Shown in pieces: positions 16,089 to 25,672 of a DNA stretch of 64,000 nt; position 1 is the stretch's first letter; the number at the start of each line of letters is the position of its first letter. The DNA is from Chitinophaga ginsengisoli. Its GTDB lineage: Bacteria > Bacteroidota > Bacteroidia > Chitinophagales > Chitinophagaceae. The position numbers and the translations under genes are program-made. The stretch covers positions 62,001 to 126,000 of the forward strand of contig NZ_PYGK01000006.1 in NCBI RefSeq assembly GCF_003014595.1, given 5' to 3'. The notes beneath the pieces were generated by a model that searched no databases, had not been told where the DNA came from, and saw only the letters and a list, made by a program, of their open reading frames with translations.

Positions 16089-18123
16089 AACTGGCAGTAT
16101 TTTGTTTGAGCGTAATTTCTATGTGTACGCTGGTTCCCTGCCCAGGTACACTATCTATATGCAATTCCCCGTTCAACGAATTTACGCGTTCCCGGATAGT
16201 TTTCAATCCTATACCATCAGATTGTGATGTGGTCAGCATGCCGTTGCCATCATCTTCCACAGTGACGGCTAGCTGCGTCTCATAATATGCAATCTGGACG
16301 ATGGCATGCCTGGCATTGGCATGTTTGAGGATGTTATGCACCAGTTCCTGGATGATGCGGTACACGGTGAGTTCGGCGCCGGAGGAGAGGTTGGAGGCGT
16401 TGCCGATAACCTGGAAGGTGATTTCCAGGGTATGGCCTTTGCGTACACGCTCACAGAAGAGTGCAGTGGCCTTGGCGAGGCCTTCCTGCAGGAGTATTTC
16501 CGGCATGAGGTTGTGGGCTGTTTTGCGCAGTTCTGTTGAAGCTTCTTCCAGCAGATGGAGCACTTCCCGGAAGTCGTCTGTGACGTCGGCGGTAGTGTGC
16601 CGGCGGAAGATGGAGCTGAGACGGGTACGGATGGCGCCGAGGGTGCCGCCCATGCCGTCGTGCAGATCGCGGGCAATGCGGCTACGTTCTTTCTCTTCAC
16701 CTGCTATCATGGCCTGGAGATTGCTGATCTGTAATTCCTGGCGGAGATTACGGATCTTTTCAGCCTGCAGTTTCTGTTTGTTAAGATTATTACGGTAGAT
16801 GAGGATACTGACCAGTAATATAAGCAATAGGCCGGCAGATACGCCGATGATGAGGAAGTTCTTGGTTTTGATCCGGCTCTCATTGCGGGTGATAGCCAGC
16901 TGTTTTTCAGCCAGTTCCTTATTCTTGTCGGCGATGCGGTATCTCATTTCCAGGTTGTACACCAGTTCCAGCTTTTCGACCTTCATCATGCTGTCTCTGA
17001 TGACGCTGTATGTCTTCCTGTATTCTGCGGCCTTTTTGTACTGTCCCAGGGCCTCATAGGCGTCTGCCATTACCTGGTTGCCACGAGCGGTCAGAAGGTG
17101 CACCATATTGCGTTTATGCGCACTTTGCATGGCAGGTGTAGTGATGGTGATGGCCTTGTTGTATTGTTGCTGCATCAGGTACGCCTGGCCCAGAAGGATG
17201 TCAGCAAAGATCTGATGACGGTTGGTGACGGGATCGAGCTGGGGAAAGAGTGCTTTTGCCTTTTCCAGGTAATGGATGGCAGGAGCGGGATTTTTGTCGT
17301 CCAGGTAAGTGAGCGCAGTGTTGATCAGCAGGCCGGCTTCCATACTGGGAGAAATCCTTGTTGCCTTGCCCATCTGGATGGAAGAACTGCAGTAATAGCG
17401 GGCGGAGTCATTCTGAACGATGTTATTAAAATACCCTGCTTTATAGAAGTATAACATCATCAGGGCAGCGGTATCCTTTTTAATTCTGGCGCTGTCTATC
17501 AGCGTGTTGATATGCCCCATTACCTGCTGGATGTGCATATCGTTAGAGATGTTCTCGTTGATGTTCAGCCAGAAGTCCAGCAGGCTGCAGTATACACGGG
17601 TCTGCATTCTCCTGTCTTTTACCTGGTTGGCCTCCAGTACGTCGAGCGCTGCATAACGGTAGAAGGCTGAGGAGTCGTATTTGCCCCTGTAATAGAACGT
17701 CTGCGACAGGAGGATGTAGAGGTCGACCCGTACAGCGATCCCCTGTTCGTTGTTCTCACAATAATGCAGGGCCATGCGTTCGCAGGAGAGGGCTTTATCT
17801 TTTTCGTTGTTGTTATTGTAACAGAGTGCCAGTCCGGACAATGCGCGGGCTACTCCGTTGTTGTAGCGTAGCATACGGGCGTCTTCCATGCCTGTATAAT
17901 ACAGACGCATGGCGGTACCGGCAGCAGTATCTCTTTTGGAGCCTGCGAGTTTCAGTAGGCTGTCCACGTTCTTTTTACTGGTACGCGGTTGTGTGACAGT
18001 TCGTGGTAAACGATCTTCTACCGTCTGCGCGGTAAGGGATAGACAGTTACCTGAAAGGAGCACCAGTAAGAAAAGCAGGGCCCGACGGATAGTTCCGTGG
18101 CTATTGTTACTAAGGTTTCCCAT
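16063..18123 (-). CDS. TPR-containing sensor histidine kinase (HisKA_3 type)
   Basis: Membrane sensor kinase of the NarX/LuxR-partner type. Order: signal peptide (residues ~13-33, ALLFLLVLLSGNCLSLTAQ), a periplasmic array of TPR-like helices (residues ~45-395), one membrane helix (~421-443, LIIGVSAGLLLILLVSILIY), a coiled coil with many Gln/Glu (~444-475), the HisKA_3 phosphoacceptor block ERSRIARDLHDGMGGTLGAI (His ~487), and a HATPase_c domain with ELVHNILKHANA (N box), VEDDGNGM (G1) and GIGLKTIRERV (G2). The downstream response regulator overlaps by 26 bp. Such TPR-type kinases are frequent in Bacteroidota; the signal sensed is unknown. Confidence 0.93.
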   Translation of the reverse strand: MGNLSNNSHGTIRRALLFLLVLLSGNCLSLTAQTVEDRLPRTVTQPRTSKKNVDSLLKLAGSKRDTAAGTAMRLYYTGMEDARMLRYNNGVARALSGLALCYNNNNEKDKALSCERMALHYCENNEQGIAVRVDLYILLSQTFYYRGKYDSSAFYRYAALDVLEANQVKDRRMQTRVYCSLLDFWLNINENISNDMHIQQVMGHINTLIDSARIKKDTAALMMLYFYKAGYFNNIVQNDSARYYCSSSIQMGKATRISPSMEAGLLINTALTYLDDKNPAPAIHYLEKAKALFPQLDPVTNRHQIFADILLGQAYLMQQQYNKAITITTPAMQSAHKRNMVHLLTARGNQVMADAYEALGQYKKAAEYRKTYSVIRDSMMKVEKLELVYNLEMRYRIADKNKELAEKQLAITRNESRIKTKNFLIIGVSAGLLLILLVSILIYRNNLNKQKLQAEKIRNLRQELQISNLQAMIAGEEKERSRIARDLHDGMGGTLGAIRTRLSSIFRRHTTADVTDDFREVLHLLEEASTELRKTAHNLMPEILLQEGLAKATALFCERVRKGHTLEITFQVIGNASNLSSGAELTVYRIIQELVHNILKHANARHAIVQIAYYETQLAVTVEDDGNGMLTTSQSDGIGLKTIRERVNSLNGELHIDSVPGQGTSVHIEITLKQNTASYAYKISDC

Positions 18124-18504
18124 GATTAGAAGTCATTTCTTTCCTCTTTGTGGCATCACTGGCAAAGCATGCCTGTAAAATTGACAGTTATTACAGGGCT
18201 GTGATTAGATTCTGGTTGCGACAAAGGTTGTTTCCTATAAAAAACAGACGTTACGAATATAATTCCTGGTTGATTCCGATGGGTAAGATAATAATTAAAT
18301 AGTGGTTTACCGCTATTTTCTACAACAGCGGTTTACCCGGGTAAGAGAACGTTGGCAACTGAATAATTTTAGGTTTTGAAAAAAGGAACATAGTGGGAAA
18401 CATGTGGAGGGGAACAGATGGAGAACGTCAATCTATCGTAATACAAGGAACAACCAGAAAGCAGGAGTTACAACCAGGATCTATTCAGTAAATCAGCTAT
18501 ACAT
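18124..18504. other. Divergent intergenic region between kinase and SusC, with palindromes
   Basis: It must hold the promoters of both the kinase gene (minus) and the SusC operon (plus), but no clear TAnnTTTG box was found in either direction. Visible structure: TTACCCGGGTAA (18333-18344), a perfect 12-bp palindrome; just left of it ACCGCT / AGCGGT as an inverted pair within two direct GGTTTACC copies (18304 and 18330). These may be a regulator site. Confidence 0.45.
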
Positions 18505-21500
18505 ATGACATTACCTATGCATGGTAATCGCTTGACGGCGCCGTTAAAAAGACGCCGGCAGGGAATTATTACGGTAACAATATTGTTATTACTATCCGCC
18601 GGTGCGCATGCTGCCGGTAATACCCATACGGCAAACAGCCGTGCAGTACGGGATTCAATTCCTGTGAGTGTGGCAAAGGGACGTGTGACCGGCGCAGAAG
18701 AGAAAGTAGCCTTGCCTAATGTATCAGTAGTCAACCTGTCCACACGTAAAGGGACTGTAACAACCCTGGAGGGAGATTTTGTGCTGGCGGCTCGTTCCGG
18801 CGACAGTCTTCGTTTTTCCTATATCGGTAAACAATCGAAACTAATATTGTTCAGGGGACAATCATTACTCAATATAGTATTGAGCGGCACAGAAGGCTCA
18901 TTATCTGAAGTAGTGGTGACCGGTTACCAGAATGTGGACAAGAAGAAGTTTGCCGGTTCGGCGGTATCCCTGAAGGCGGAAGATGTGAAGATCAGTGGTG
19001 TGGCAGACATCAGCCGTATGCTGGAAGGTCGTGTGGCAGGTGTATCTATTCAGAACGTGTCCGGTACATTTGGTACGGCACCTAAGATCCGTATCCGTGG
19101 TGCTTCTTCCATCAATGGTGATAACAAGCCGTTGTGGGTGGTAGATGGCGTGGTACTGGAAGATGTGGCTAATATCTCCAATGATCAGCTCTCAAGTGGA
19201 GACCCGACCACCCTGTTAGGATCTGCGGTGGCTGGCCTGAACTCCAACGACATTGAGAGCTTTGATATCCTGAAAGATGCTGCTGCTACTGCACTGTATG
19301 GCGCCCGTGCCATGAATGGTGTAGTGGTGATCACTACGAAAAAAGGCCGTGCCGGTAAAACGGCTGTTGCCTACAGCGGCAATTTCAGTACTCAATTGAA
19401 ACCTACCTATGGAAGCTTTAATATTATGAACTCCGCCAGACAGATGTCTGTTCTGGCGGAGCTTGAGCGTAAGGGTATTCTTACCTCCGACATCCTTTCC
19501 CGTGGCGACGTAGGCGTGTATGGTAAGATGTATGAAATGCTGCAGGCTGATGAGAACGGGAACTATGGACTGGAGAATACACCTGAAGCGCGTAAGGCCT
19601 TCCTGCTGAAGTATGGAAAGGCTAATACCGACTGGTTTGATATCCTGTTCCGTAACAACTTTGTACAGGAGCACTCCCTTAGTATATCTTCCGGTACTGA
19701 TCGCTCACAGTCTTATTTCTCTACCAGCTATTATGGCGACAATGGCTGGACACTGGGTGATAAGGTGCACCGTTATACGCTGAACTTCCGTAACAACTAT
19801 AAATTCACCGACAGGCTGACTGCTGGTTTCTCTACACTGGGCTCCGTGCGTCAGCAGCGTGCACCCGGTTCCCTGAGCCGCAACAGTAATCCTGTGGAGG
19901 GGCAGTATGACCGTGACTTTGACATCAATCCTTTCAGCTATGCACTCAATACCAGCCGCACGCTGAGGGCCTATAATGATAATGGTGAGCTGGAATATTT
20001 CAGACGTAATTATACTGACTTTAATATCATCGATGAGCTGCGTAATAACTACCTCACGCTGAATGTAATGGACCTCCGTTTACAGGGGGATATAGGCTGG
20101 AAGATCACAGACAAACTGAAATGGGAGTTTGTAGGCGCATTGCGTTATGTGAAATCATCCCGCGAGCACCAGATCACAGAAGACGCGAATATGGCTAATG
20201 CATATCGGGCAGCAGACAATGCTACCATTGCCCAGAACAACAAGTTCCTGTACAGGGACCCTGAAAATCCGGATGCACCGCCAGTGATAGTGCTGCCAGC
20301 CGGCGGCTTCTATAATCGTACGGAAGACCAGCTGTTGAACTACGACTTCCGCAATAACCTGAGCTATAGAACTACTTTTGGTGGTAATCACAATGTGAAT
20401 GTACTGGTTGGTCAGCAGGTGAAGTATGCTGACAGGCAGAATGCATCCAATACCGGTTATGGTTATCAGTACAATAACGGAGGCGTACCTTATATCGACT
20501 ACCGGATTGTAAAACAGACTATAGAAAGCAATTTTCCTTACTATGGCATGGCCCGCGACTATGATCGTTTTGCGGCCTTCTATGCTACTGCAGATTATTC
20601 CTACGGAGATAAATACAGCATTACCGGTAATGCACGCTATGATGGTTCCAATCGTTTAGGCGCCTCCTCTAGTGCGCGCTGGCTGCCTACCTGGAGTTTT
20701 GCAGGCCGTTGGAACCTTGACAGGGAGAGCTTTATGCAGAATGTGAACAATATAGATTACCTGTCATTGCGTGCCAGTTATGGCCTGACGGCAAGCATGG
20801 GGCCTGCTACGAACTCCAATATTGTATACCAGACGGTGAACAGCCGCCGTGCGCATCTCAATGAAGTGGAATCCGTGATACAGCTGGCACACCTGAAGAA
20901 TACAGAACTGACCTGGGAGAAATTATATACTTCTAACGTCGGGGTGGAAGCAGGTTTCTTTGACAGACGCCTGAACCTTACACTTGATCTGTACAGTCGT
21001 AAGAGTTTTGATCTTATCAGTATTATCAAAACTGCAGGTATCGGTGGAGAACTGTATAAAGCCGCCAACTATGCGGATATGGATTCCAAAGGTATAGAAG
21101 TGATGCTGGGGGGTGAAGTGGTCCGCAGGAAAATGTGGGGCTGGAGAACCAATCTGACCTTTGGTTATAATACCAATAAGATCACCAATGCAAAGAACTC
21201 TCCGATAATTTTTGACCTGGTAGCTGCCGAAGGTGGTAACAAAGAAGGATATCCTGTGCGTAGCCTCTTCTCCCTCGATTATAAAGGCCTGGACCCGCAT
21301 ACCGGTGTACCTGCTTTCGTAACGCCTGATGGCCATGTAAGTTCTAATATAGACCTGCAGGACGATGCTACCGGCAACCTGGTATATCAGGGCCCTGTTG
21401 ATCCTCCGGTAACAGGTGGTTTCAACAATACCTTCCACTACAAAGCATTATCACTGAATGTATTCATGACCTATCAGTGCGGTAATAAGATCCGTCTCTA

Positions 21501-21915
21501 TCCTGCCTTCAAAACATCTTACTCCGACCTTGATGCTATGCCGAATGAGTTTTACGATCGTTGGGTGATGCCGAAAGATGAGATGGAAACTAATGTGCCG
21601 TCGATCCTGGATGCTTATGAGAAGACCTTACTGGGAGGCGCTTATCCTTATAGCAACTACAACTTCTCGACAGCGCGGGTGGCTAAAGGAGACTTTGTGC
21701 GCCTGAAGACAGTATCTCTTACTTATCAGTTGCCCGGCAGCCTTATTAAGAGAACGGGCTTTAACAGCCTGGTGGTAACCGGTGCGGCGAATAACATGTG
21801 GTTGATCTATTCAGACAAGAAGCTGAAGGGACAGGATCCTGAATTCTTCAATGCGGGTGGTGTTGCGCAGCCCATTCAGAAGCAGTTTACATTATCCGTT
21901 AAAGTGGGCATTTAA
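18505..21915 (+). CDS. SusC/RagA-family TonB-linked outer-membrane transporter
   Basis: TonB-dependent outer-membrane barrel importing oligomers, working with the SusD lipoprotein encoded next. A basic start plus the hydrophobic core GIITVTILLLLSAGAHA (residues ~25-41) gives the export signal. A carboxypeptidase-D-like regulatory domain follows (~55-130, GRVTGAEEKVALPNVSVVNL), then the SusC signature SEVVVTGYQNVDKKKFAGSA, a plug with GRVAGVSIQN, RIRGASSIN, PLWVVDGV, ESFDILKDAAATALYGARA and GVVVITTKKG, and a long C-terminal barrel. The final residues LSVKVGI end in the usual hydrophobic strand. Length 1136 aa is normal. The SusD gene starts 11 bp later. No sigma or anti-sigma gene adjoins; the nearest regulator is the divergent two-component pair. 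Confidence 0.96.
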   Translation: MTLPMHGNRLTAPLKRRRQGIITVTILLLLSAGAHAAGNTHTANSRAVRDSIPVSVAKGRVTGAEEKVALPNVSVVNLSTRKGTVTTLEGDFVLAARSGDSLRFSYIGKQSKLILFRGQSLLNIVLSGTEGSLSEVVVTGYQNVDKKKFAGSAVSLKAEDVKISGVADISRMLEGRVAGVSIQNVSGTFGTAPKIRIRGASSINGDNKPLWVVDGVVLEDVANISNDQLSSGDPTTLLGSAVAGLNSNDIESFDILKDAAATALYGARAMNGVVVITTKKGRAGKTAVAYSGNFSTQLKPTYGSFNIMNSARQMSVLAELERKGILTSDILSRGDVGVYGKMYEMLQADENGNYGLENTPEARKAFLLKYGKANTDWFDILFRNNFVQEHSLSISSGTDRSQSYFSTSYYGDNGWTLGDKVHRYTLNFRNNYKFTDRLTAGFSTLGSVRQQRAPGSLSRNSNPVEGQYDRDFDINPFSYALNTSRTLRAYNDNGELEYFRRNYTDFNIIDELRNNYLTLNVMDLRLQGDIGWKITDKLKWEFVGALRYVKSSREHQITEDANMANAYRAADNATIAQNNKFLYRDPENPDAPPVIVLPAGGFYNRTEDQLLNYDFRNNLSYRTTFGGNHNVNVLVGQQVKYADRQNASNTGYGYQYNNGGVPYIDYRIVKQTIESNFPYYGMARDYDRFAAFYATADYSYGDKYSITGNARYDGSNRLGASSSARWLPTWSFAGRWNLDRESFMQNVNNIDYLSLRASYGLTASMGPATNSNIVYQTVNSRRAHLNEVESVIQLAHLKNTELTWEKLYTSNVGVEAGFFDRRLNLTLDLYSRKSFDLISIIKTAGIGGELYKAANYADMDSKGIEVMLGGEVVRRKMWGWRTNLTFGYNTNKITNAKNSPIIFDLVAAEGGNKEGYPVRSLFSLDYKGLDPHTGVPAFVTPDGHVSSNIDLQDDATGNLVYQGPVDPPVTGGFNNTFHYKALSLNVFMTYQCGNKIRLYPAFKTSYSDLDAMPNEFYDRWVMPKDEMETNVPSILDAYEKTLLGGAYPYSNYNFSTARVAKGDFVRLKTVSLTYQLPGSLIKRTGFNSLVVTGAANNMWLIYSDKKLKGQDPEFFNAGGVAQPIQKQFTLSVKVGI

Positions 21916-21926
21916 AAACAGACAGT

Positions 21927-23378
21927 ATGCAAAGAAAAGCGCTATATATCCTCTTCACTATCCTCCCTGCTTTTGCGGGTTGTGAGAAATACCTTGATCA
22001 GGCGCCTGACAGTACCTGGACGCAACTTGATACACCGGAGAAAGTGAGCCAGTTGCTGGGAACAGCTTATCCACAGGCCAACTATATGACCTTCTGTGAA
22101 GCGATGTCAGACAATGTGTCGGATAAAGGTACAGGTGTTGACCAACGTACCAACAGGGACCCGTTTTATTTCAATGACGTACAGAATACCAACGAAGATT
22201 CTCCTGAATATTACTGGCAGGCTGCTTATAAGGCTATCGCTGCTGCTAACAACGCACTTATAGCCTGTGAGAATGCGAAGGACACTGCGGCTTATAGTCG
22301 TCAGAAAGGAGAGGCCCTCGTTGCACGTGCGTATTCCCACTTCATGCTGGTGAGTTTATTCTCCAAAACTTTTGATGCTGCTACGGCTAACATAGATATG
22401 GGCATACCATATGTAACACAGCCGGAAGAAGTGGTGTTCAGGCAGTATGACAGGAAAACGGTAGCATATGTATATGAGCAAATAGAGAAAGACCTGCTGG
22501 CAGGTTTACCACTGATCCGCGATGACAAGTACAAAGTGCCTTCCTATCATTTTACGCAGAAAGCGGCTTATGCATTTGCTGCAAGGTTCTACCTCTACAA
22601 ACGTGACTACAGTAAAGTGGTGATGTATGCGGATATGGCGTTCCCTACCAGTCAGACAGGTGCTTACCTGCGTCCATGGAATACATCTTATGTATATATG
22701 TCGCCGCTGGAGCTGTTCAATATCTACACCAACTCCAGCGAGAAAGCTAACCTGTTGCTGGTGGAAACGGCTTCCAGCTATGGCCGTTACGTGGGCCAAT
22801 ACCGTTTTGGTATGAACTATCCCATGTACTATGAGATCCTGGGCAGGGGGAATGTAACAGGCGGCGGCTGGTGTTTCCCTGTTTATACGTACAGCACCAA
22901 TGATTATTTCGTGCCTAAAGTGAGTGAATATTTTGTGAAGCAATCTGTGAATGCAAACATCGGATTCATTTACACAATGGTGCCTTTATTCACTGCGGAA
23001 GAAGTACTGTTCAACAGGGTAGAGGCCAATGCCAATCTGGGAAATACCGCTGCTGCCCTGGCAGACCTGAATCTGTATGCCAGCACACGTATCACGAATT
23101 ACAATCCTTCCGCTCATAATATCACGCTGGCTAAAAGCAAGACCTATTATGGTGTTACTGACGACCGTGAGGCTTTGCTGAGTGTGTTGTTTGATTTCAA
23201 AAGAGCAGAATTCGTGCAGGAAGGACTGCGCTGGTTTGACCTGATGCGTTACAAAGTACCTGTCACACATGTTACCCGTGACGGAGAAACACTGGTGCTG
23301 GGCGCTGATGACCCACGCCGGGTATTCCAGCTACCGGTTACCGCAAAGACTTCCGGTCTTCCGATGAACCCCCGCTAA
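21927..23378 (+). CDS. SusD/RagB-family nutrient-binding lipoprotein
   Basis: Surface lipoprotein that caps the SusC channel and binds its substrate. The lipobox is in ILPAFAGCEKYLDQ (Cys18-19), followed by the SusD opening YLDQAPDSTWTQLDTPEKV. The TPR-like core is evident in YWQAAYKAIAAANNALIACE and KGEALVARAYSHFMLVSLFS (residues ~92-145). The RagB/SusD C-terminal block is present as LFDFKRAEFVQEGLRWFDLM (~430-450), and the protein ends VTAKTSGLPMNPR. Length 483 aa is within the usual range. Ligand unknown; with a metallohydrolase lipoprotein downstream, a peptide- or protein-derived ligand is as possible as a glycan. Confidence 0.95.
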   Translation: MQRKALYILFTILPAFAGCEKYLDQAPDSTWTQLDTPEKVSQLLGTAYPQANYMTFCEAMSDNVSDKGTGVDQRTNRDPFYFNDVQNTNEDSPEYYWQAAYKAIAAANNALIACENAKDTAAYSRQKGEALVARAYSHFMLVSLFSKTFDAATANIDMGIPYVTQPEEVVFRQYDRKTVAYVYEQIEKDLLAGLPLIRDDKYKVPSYHFTQKAAYAFAARFYLYKRDYSKVVMYADMAFPTSQTGAYLRPWNTSYVYMSPLELFNIYTNSSEKANLLLVETASSYGRYVGQYRFGMNYPMYYEILGRGNVTGGGWCFPVYTYSTNDYFVPKVSEYFVKQSVNANIGFIYTMVPLFTAEEVLFNRVEANANLGNTAAALADLNLYASTRITNYNPSAHNITLAKSKTYYGVTDDREALLSVLFDFKRAEFVQEGLRWFDLMRYKVPVTHVTRDGETLVLGADDPRRVFQLPVTAKTSGLPMNPR

Positions 23379-23409
23379 AAAACATTCTCAAGATCTATCC
23401 GCTAATAGC

Positions 23410-24321
23410 ATGAAAAAAATAAAAACAGTAATAGTCCTTCTCAGTGTGGTGTTGTTTGCCGCCTGCTCAAAGGATGACGATCTCAGCGGTCTGCAGGACA
23501 TTCCCGGTCTTGGAGGCGATACCTGGCAAAAGACAGCGCTGGATAAGTGGTTGTACGATACCCTGGTGGTGCCTTATAACATTGAAGCAAAATATAAGTG
23601 GGATCAGTTTGAATTTGACCTGAACAAGACACTGGTACCGCCAAAGGAATCTATGGTGAAGCCTGCGCTGGAGGCTATCAAGAAAGTATGGATCGACACC
23701 TATGTGACAGAGGCAGGGGCCTTGTTCTTCAAACGCCACAGTCCGAAATTTCTGATACTGTGTGGCAGTGCCAGCTGGAATGTGGATAACGGTACTATTA
23801 CCCTGGGAACAGCAGAAGGTGGCCGTAAAGTGGTGATTTATTCCATCAACTCTTTCCGCATTAAGGGTATGCCGGACTATAAGCCTTCCGACTCAGCTGT
23901 GTTAAAGCAGATCTTTCACGTCATAGAGCACGAATTCGGGCATATTCTTCATCAGACGATCCTTTATCCTCCTACATTCAAAAGCATCTCTGCAGGGCAT
24001 TATACGGCCAACTGGAATAATATCAGTGACGAAGAGGCGCATGCCAATGGGTATATCTCTGCTTATGCCATGTCTGGCTTTGATGATGATTTCGTGGAGA
24101 TGATCTCCCTGATGATGATTGAAGGCCGTGATGGTTTTAACAGGATCGTGGAAAGCATTCCTGCAGGTACTTCTACTACCGGCGTGACTCAGGCGCAGGC
24201 GCAGGCCGCATTGCGGGAAAAGGAAGCAACAGTTGTGGCTTACTTCAAGGCTGCCTGGAACATTGACTTCTACAGCCTGCAGGCGAAAAAACGGAAGGCG
24301 GTGGAAGCGCTGATCTATTAA
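23410..24321 (+). CDS. SusCD-associated zinc metallohydrolase lipoprotein
   Basis: Putative surface metallopeptidase of the group described as substrate import-associated zinc metallohydrolase lipoproteins, which occur beside SusC/SusD pairs. Lipobox VVLFAACSKDDD (Cys20). The zinc site is clear: HVIEHEFGHILHQT at residues ~170-183 contains HEFGH (HExxH), and a third ligand is probably in the following ISDEEAHANGYIS segment. The N-terminus has KWDQFEFDLNKTLVPPKESM. The substrate is unknown; a protease trimming peptides for import is the simplest idea. Gaps to neighbours are 31 and 25 bp. Confidence 0.88.
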   Translation: MKKIKTVIVLLSVVLFAACSKDDDLSGLQDIPGLGGDTWQKTALDKWLYDTLVVPYNIEAKYKWDQFEFDLNKTLVPPKESMVKPALEAIKKVWIDTYVTEAGALFFKRHSPKFLILCGSASWNVDNGTITLGTAEGGRKVVIYSINSFRIKGMPDYKPSDSAVLKQIFHVIEHEFGHILHQTILYPPTFKSISAGHYTANWNNISDEEAHANGYISAYAMSGFDDDFVEMISLMMIEGRDGFNRIVESIPAGTSTTGVTQAQAQAALREKEATVVAYFKAAWNIDFYSLQAKKRKAVEALIY

Positions 24322-24346
24322 TTGAAAACAACAAGACAAAGAAATT

Positions 24347-25648
24347 ATGTATAAACGCTTATTGCTGATCTGTTTCACCTTTTCCATACTGGCGGCCTGC
24401 CAGAAGTCGGACGAAAGTGTATTCAGCGCTCCGCCTGATACCCGTCTGAACGATACCCTGAAAAAATACGGGGATATACTGGTGGCTGCGCCGCATGGCT
24501 GGAAAGGACTTGTTTATCCCAAGGGGTTGGAGAACGGTGTGTTTTCCTTCTTTTTCCAGTTCGATGCTGCCAACCGGGTGAAGATGTATGCTGATTTCGA
24601 CTCTGCATCATCTGTGACGAGCATGGAGGGCAGCTACCGTTTAAAGGCGTTGCAGCAGCCTTGTCTTTTATTTGATACCTATTCTTACATCCACCTGCTG
24701 AGCGATCCTGATGCGGCCGTAAATGGCGGGGTGTATGGCGAAGGATTGTCTTCCGATTTTGAGTTTTCCATTGAGGGCACGAATGGCGATACCATTCTGC
24801 TGAAGGGAAGATATCACAACAGTAAAGCAGTACTGATCAAAGCAACAGAAGCCGAGGAAGCTGCTTATGGCGCAGAAAAGGCCAACCGCCTGATTGACAA
24901 GATAGATACTTACCTCACATATTTTAAACGCTTTACTACAGGCAGCAGCAATTATGACGTGGCTTTCAATATCCTGACAAGGAGTGCCACTTTCAGCTGG
25001 ATAGATGAAAGCGGTCAGAGCCACGTAGTGACGACTGGGTTCTATTATACTCCTTCCGGCGTAGGCTTTTCTCCTGCTGTGAATATCGGGGCAGTAACGC
25101 TGACCTCTTTCGATAACATCAGCTGGAGTGCCGCTACTACTACGCTTAGCTTTACGGTGAATAGCAATACCGGTACAATCAAAGAAACTGCAAAACCGCT
25201 GGTGGTAGATCAGGATGCTCCTAAAGCATGGTGGCAGCAGCAGGTAGATGCCGGCGGTTACTGGGTAACGCTGCAGGGTTTCCATGTAGATGGAGTAGAT
25301 GACGCATATGGTATCAGCAAACTCCCTAATTATTCCTTTACGGTCTTTTATCCTCAGTTTGGCACAAGCGACAATATCGTATATGACCTTTTAGGTTTTG
25401 TAACCCGTGTTGATGGTGAACAATACATAGAATATGGCCCCGCCTTCAAAGCTCCTACCTATAAAGCAGACGGACGTATTGTATTCCCTTACCTGGGCAT
25501 CCTGGGAGAGCTTCCCGAGGGAGAGACGGCGGTTACTAATACGATCATCAAGCTCACTGATTCAAACGGGTATTACCTGGTGAAAACAAGTGAGGGTTAT
25601 GACATGGTAAGCGCGAAAGACGGCAAATCCTGGATATCCTGGTTTTAA
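24347..25648 (+). CDS. DUF4302 lipoprotein
   Basis: Lipoprotein (FSILAACQKSDE, Cys18) with the DUF4302 layout: an RLNDTLKKYGDILVAAPHGW opening (residues ~33-52), then WKGLVYP, FFFQFDAANRVKMYADF, a beta-rich middle and a C-terminal ITYGP-like strand region. DUF4302 proteins are encoded with SusC/SusD and the zinc metallohydrolase in many Bacteroidota; their role is unknown, and a surface accessory to uptake is likely. Spacing to the zinc metallohydrolase is 25 bp and to the giant gene 24 bp, so it is inside the operon. Confidence 0.87.
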   Translation: MYKRLLLICFTFSILAACQKSDESVFSAPPDTRLNDTLKKYGDILVAAPHGWKGLVYPKGLENGVFSFFFQFDAANRVKMYADFDSASSVTSMEGSYRLKALQQPCLLFDTYSYIHLLSDPDAAVNGGVYGEGLSSDFEFSIEGTNGDTILLKGRYHNSKAVLIKATEAEEAAYGAEKANRLIDKIDTYLTYFKRFTTGSSNYDVAFNILTRSATFSWIDESGQSHVVTTGFYYTPSGVGFSPAVNIGAVTLTSFDNISWSAATTTLSFTVNSNTGTIKETAKPLVVDQDAPKAWWQQQVDAGGYWVTLQGFHVDGVDDAYGISKLPNYSFTVFYPQFGTSDNIVYDLLGFVTRVDGEQYIEYGPAFKAPTYKADGRIVFPYLGILGELPEGETAVTNTIIKLTDSNGYYLVKTSEGYDMVSAKDGKSWISWF

Positions 25649-25672
25649 CAATCCAAAAAGAAAGTTATTCAC

